Assembly (NCBI RefSeq): GCF_900323885.1
Contig: NZ_OOHJ01000018.1
Span: forward strand, 1,098,501-1,162,500
Reading direction: 5' to 3'
DNA length: 64,000 nucleotides
DNA from: [Actinomadura] parvosata subsp. kistnae
Lineage (GTDB): Bacteria; Actinomycetota; Actinomycetes; Streptosporangiales; Streptosporangiaceae
Shown here: one piece after another, positions 59,197 through 64,000 of the stretch
How positions within the stretch are numbered: the first letter of the stretch is position 1
Layout of the letters: each line of letters starts with the position of its first letter
The notes under the pieces: model-generated
Seen by the model: only the letters and a program-made list of their open reading frames with translations
Told to the model about the DNA's origin: nothing
Databases searched by the model: none
Position numbers and translations under genes: made by a program

Positions 59197-59310
59197 TCCG
59201 CTCGACCTTCGTCACGCCTGGCACCGCAGGGAGCCGCGCATGACCTCGACCTTCGTCACGCCTGGCACCGCCGAAAGCCACGCATGATCCGCTCGGCCAC
59301 GCCTTCGACC
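59182..59310 (+). repeat. Three 40-47-bp direct repeats spanning two convergent gene ends
   Basis: GAAAGCCGCGCGTGATCCGC-type text followed by TCGACCTTCGTCACGCCTGGCACCGC occurs from 59182 and again (shortened) from 59230; a third copy from 59273 is partial. They cover the 3' end of the pst-linked regulator and the C-terminal codons of the beta-lactamase-like gene. Confidence 0.85.
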
Positions 59311-60203
59311 GTCGCGATGCCGTACCCCACCTCAGGGCTGCCCTCGGTGAGTACGGCAACGGCGTAGTCGCGCCCGCCGCCCCGGATCAGCCCCACGCTG
59401 ACCGTGGCCCAGCGCTTGGTCGAGACCCGCTTGAGCCAGCCGTTCTTCAGCGCCACGCGCTCGCCCCGGCACGCGGCGGCGCTGATGCCCCAGTCCTGGC
59501 CGTCCACGACCGCGCCCATGAGCCGCAGCACCTGCCTGCGCTCCGCCGCCTTGAGCGGGCTCTTGCGGGATACCAGCGCCTCCATGAGCCGCACCTGGTC
59601 GTCCACGGACGTCTTGGTGATGCCCCAGCAGTAGAGGTCGACGCAGCTGCCCGGCACGCCCGCCGTGTCCTTCAGCCCGAACCTCTTCCCCGCCGCGCTG
59701 AACCCCTCCGCACCCCCGATCCGCACCCACAGCCGGTCGGCGGCGTGATTGTCGCTGGAGCGGATCATCGACTCCGCGTCCCGCCGCACCGCCGCGGGCA
59801 GCCTCTTCCATGGGGTACGCAGCAACAGCGCCATGAGGATCTGCACCTTGGCGGTGCTCGCCGTGATCAGCCGCTCGCCCGCGTGATACCGATAGACCCG
59901 CCCGGTCCCCAGCTCCTTCACCATCGCCGTCACCGGCCCCGGCCTGCCGCGGAGGAACGCGTCGAGCCGCTTCGAGATCCGCTTGGCCGGCACCTCCGCC
60001 ACGGCCTCACTGACCAGCCGCGCCTCGGCCAGCCGCATCCCCGGCACCGCGGCGGCCTGACGCACCGTGGCGTGGGATCCGGACGAGGGCACGGCGGCGG
60101 CACTGACCTCGGCAGGCACCTGATTCCCCGGCACCACCAGCGGAGCCGTCAGCGCGAGCAGGATGATCAGTCGTGGTAGCGCCTTCGCCCCTACCGCGAT
60201 CAC
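59256..60203 (-). CDS. Secreted class A beta-lactamase-fold serine hydrolase
   Basis: A 315-residue exported protein with a signal peptide (ALPRLIILLALTAPLVVPG). Active-site boxes in order are ITASTAKVQ (SxxK, Ser and Lys), SSDNHAAD (SDN) and LKNGWL (in place of KTG). These fit class A beta-lactamases or penicillin-binding-like hydrolases, but the omega-loop ExxLN box is not evident, so true lactam hydrolysis is uncertain. The last codons lie within local direct repeats, so the C-terminus (MRGFRRCQA) may have been extended by repeat growth. Confidence 0.8.
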   Translation of the reverse strand: MIAVGAKALPRLIILLALTAPLVVPGNQVPAEVSAAAVPSSGSHATVRQAAAVPGMRLAEARLVSEAVAEVPAKRISKRLDAFLRGRPGPVTAMVKELGTGRVYRYHAGERLITASTAKVQILMALLLRTPWKRLPAAVRRDAESMIRSSDNHAADRLWVRIGGAEGFSAAGKRFGLKDTAGVPGSCVDLYCWGITKTSVDDQVRLMEALVSRKSPLKAAERRQVLRLMGAVVDGQDWGISAAACRGERVALKNGWLKRVSTKRWATVSVGLIRGGGRDYAVAVLTEGSPEVGYGIATVEGVAERIMRGFRRCQA

Positions 60204-60287
60204 TGCAGCATTATCACGAAGAGCTCAGGCGCCCCGCCAGTGTGCGGCCGCACTGTTCACCCACGGGCCGCCCCACGGCAAGCACCC

Positions 60288-60839
60288 TCACCCCGGCGGA
60301 TCCGCCCCCGCGAAGTCCTGGTAGGCGCTGTCGAAGTACTTGGCGAGCTGCACGTCGCGATCGGAGATGCGGTGCCCGATGTCCCACGTGGTCAGGAAGA
60401 CCCGCACGTGCCGCCAGACGTTCTCCCAGCGCGGATGGTGGATGGCGATGTCGCAGCCGGGGGCCACCTCGTTCATGAACGCGATCGCGTCCCTGAAAGT
60501 CTTGAAACGGTACTCCCGGTAGAGCTCCACCCTGGTCCGCGACGGATCCTGCGGCAGCGCGCTCTCGACCTCCCGGCGCACCCAGTCATTCTCCTGGTCG
60601 ATCAGCCGCTCCCCCCACTCGTTGGCCGCCCTGATCCACTGAGGGCCCATGACCACCAGGACGACCTTCGCCTGGGCGAGGGCTTCCTCCAGCCTCTTGG
60701 GCCAGACGGCTCCGGGCGCGATGGAGGAGGTGTCCATGAAGACGGCGGCCTCTCCATAGGCGTGCTGGAGATCGGCGTACAACCGGCCGGCCACGGCGCC
60801 GCTGTCGGCGCGCCGGTAGGAGATGAAGATCTCGCTCAC
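60288..60839 (-). CDS. TIR domain fused to pterin-4a-carbinolamine dehydratase domain
   Basis: A 183-residue cytoplasmic fusion; GTG 60839 has GGGGAGGG just upstream. Residues 1-95 are a TIR domain: EIFISYRRADSGAVAGRLY (strand A and box 1), VFMDTSSIAPGAVW, VVLVVMGPQW and DWVRREVESAL, where Glu90 aligns with the SARM1 catalytic Glu in DWVHKEIVTAL. The last TIR strand and helix are missing. Residues 103-175 match the pterin dehydratase (PCD/DCoH) fold: YRFKTFRDAIAFMNEVA, IAIHHPRWENVWRHVRV, LTTWDIGHRISDRD; the catalytic HHP is intact, but the first PCD helix is absent. TIR domains often cleave NAD+; PCDs bind pterins and form tight oligomers. A pterin-gated or PCD-oligomerised NADase is a hypothesis. 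Confidence 0.82.
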   Translation of the reverse strand: MSEIFISYRRADSGAVAGRLYADLQHAYGEAAVFMDTSSIAPGAVWPKRLEEALAQAKVVLVVMGPQWIRAANEWGERLIDQENDWVRREVESALPQDPSRTRVELYREYRFKTFRDAIAFMNEVAPGCDIAIHHPRWENVWRHVRVFLTTWDIGHRISDRDVQLAKYFDSAYQDFAGADPPG

Positions 60840-60944
60840 GAGCCCTCCCCTGAGGATGACCGGCCATAGTGGCCGGCTTCCGCTCGTGAACGCGACCGCA
60901 CTATGCCGTCCCGGCCCGGAACAAGCGACGCCCTCCGGAAACAG

Positions 60945-60978
60945 AAAAGGCCCCGACGCGTTGGCGTCGGGGCCCTTT
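60945..60978 (-). terminator. Terminator of the rRNA operon
   Basis: On the minus strand, an 11-bp GGCCCCGACGC / GCGTCGGGGCC hairpin with a 4-base loop is followed by TTTT, about 17 bases after the 5S gene. Confidence 0.9.
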
Positions 60979-60990
60979 CCTATAAAGATT

Positions 60991-61107
60991 GTCCGGCGGT
61001 GACCTACTCTCCCACACCCTCCCGAGTGCAGTACCATCGGCGCTGGGAAGCTTAACTTCCGGGTTCGGAATGTAACCGGGTGTTTCCTTCCCGCCATAAC
61101 CGCCGTA
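60991..61107 (-). rRNA. 5S ribosomal RNA
   Basis: Minus-strand sequence begins TACGGCGGTTATGGCGGG, contains CCGGTTACATTCCGAACCCGG-like loop text (AACCCGGAAGTTAAGC) and ends GGTCACCGCCGGAC; the termini pair as helix I. About 117 nt, the normal length. End positions are accurate to a few bases. Confidence 0.93.
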
Positions 61108-61185
61108 ACCCTGCGAAACAGCCATTTGCTGTCTCAGAACTGCATAGTGGACGCGAGCAAGACAACTTTGAAAAGTCTGCTTTGT

Positions 61186-64000
<2,815 letters not shown>

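Noticed and set aside
60840..61097. N-terminal extension of the TIR-PCD protein to an ATG at 61097
   Set aside because: It would run through the rRNA terminator and 5S gene; GTG 60839 with GGGGAGGG fits the TIR start.

Overview
High-GC actinobacterial chromosomal DNA, most likely a filamentous Streptosporangiales (Nonomuraea-like; the genus is inferred from recalled protein similarity, not searched). Supporting families are the Ni-SOD SodN with its protease SodX, a DasR-type GntR regulator, a WhiB protein, the SigR-RsrA thiol-stress switch, a PASTA kinase, actinobacterial AroA and RsgA, and GTG, TTG and leaderless starts. The gene orders whiB1-pdtaS and sigH(sigR)/SRAP/aroA/rsgA recall the Mycobacterium tuberculosis Rv3219-Rv3228 neighbourhood.

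Layout. 1-3.3 kb: two tandem secreted trypsin-fold proteins whose catalytic serine position is Asp. 3.3-7.3 kb: AT-richer accessory stretch with a decayed IS5-family transposase, a DUF1963-like gene, an empty stretch and the toxin tip of a giant RHS protein (6181-13722, minus). 14-18.8 kb: a frameshifted secreted beta-propeller/Ig protein, an HTH regulator and malic enzyme. 19-24.2 kb: polar amino-acid ABC transporter, CGNR-like zinc finger, sodX/sodN, and an RsbW-like kinase coupled to a SigF/B-type sigma factor. 24.2-35.7 kb: diacylglycerol-kinase-like enzyme, whiB, pdtaS, dasR-bioD, a two-component system with a DUF4097 partner, an IlvG-like TPP enzyme and a PASTA kinase. 35.9-43.5 kb: hotdog thioesterase, a pair of HD membrane proteins with a 35-codon small ORF in front, epimerase, rsrA/sigR, methyltransferase, DksA-like protein and SRAP protein. 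43.5-48.4 kb: an unusual repeat-rich island around aroA and rsgA, including a 21-bp tandem array inside aroA. 48.4-54.6 kb: membrane protein, thioesterase, hisN, beta-helix protein/TetR pair, and a fructosamine-kinase/LMW-PTP deglycation pair. 54.6-59.2 kb: PHO box and pstSCAB with an atypical response regulator. 59.2-60.8 kb: beta-lactamase-fold hydrolase and a small TIR-pterin dehydratase (PCD) fusion. 60.9-64 kb: 3' part of an rRNA operon on the minus strand (5S complete, 23S partial; 16S lies outside).

The most interesting items are the compact TIR-PCD fusion next to the rRNA operon; the heptad-repeat insertion in AroA and the surrounding repeat island; the paired Asp-for-Ser pseudoproteases; the RHS nuclease whose toxin tip is compositionally foreign and has no adjacent same-strand immunity gene; the phosphosite-less regulator ending the pst operon; and a recurrent TANNNT-N6-8-start architecture implying many leaderless mRNAs. 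Everything here was read by eye; no database search was possible.
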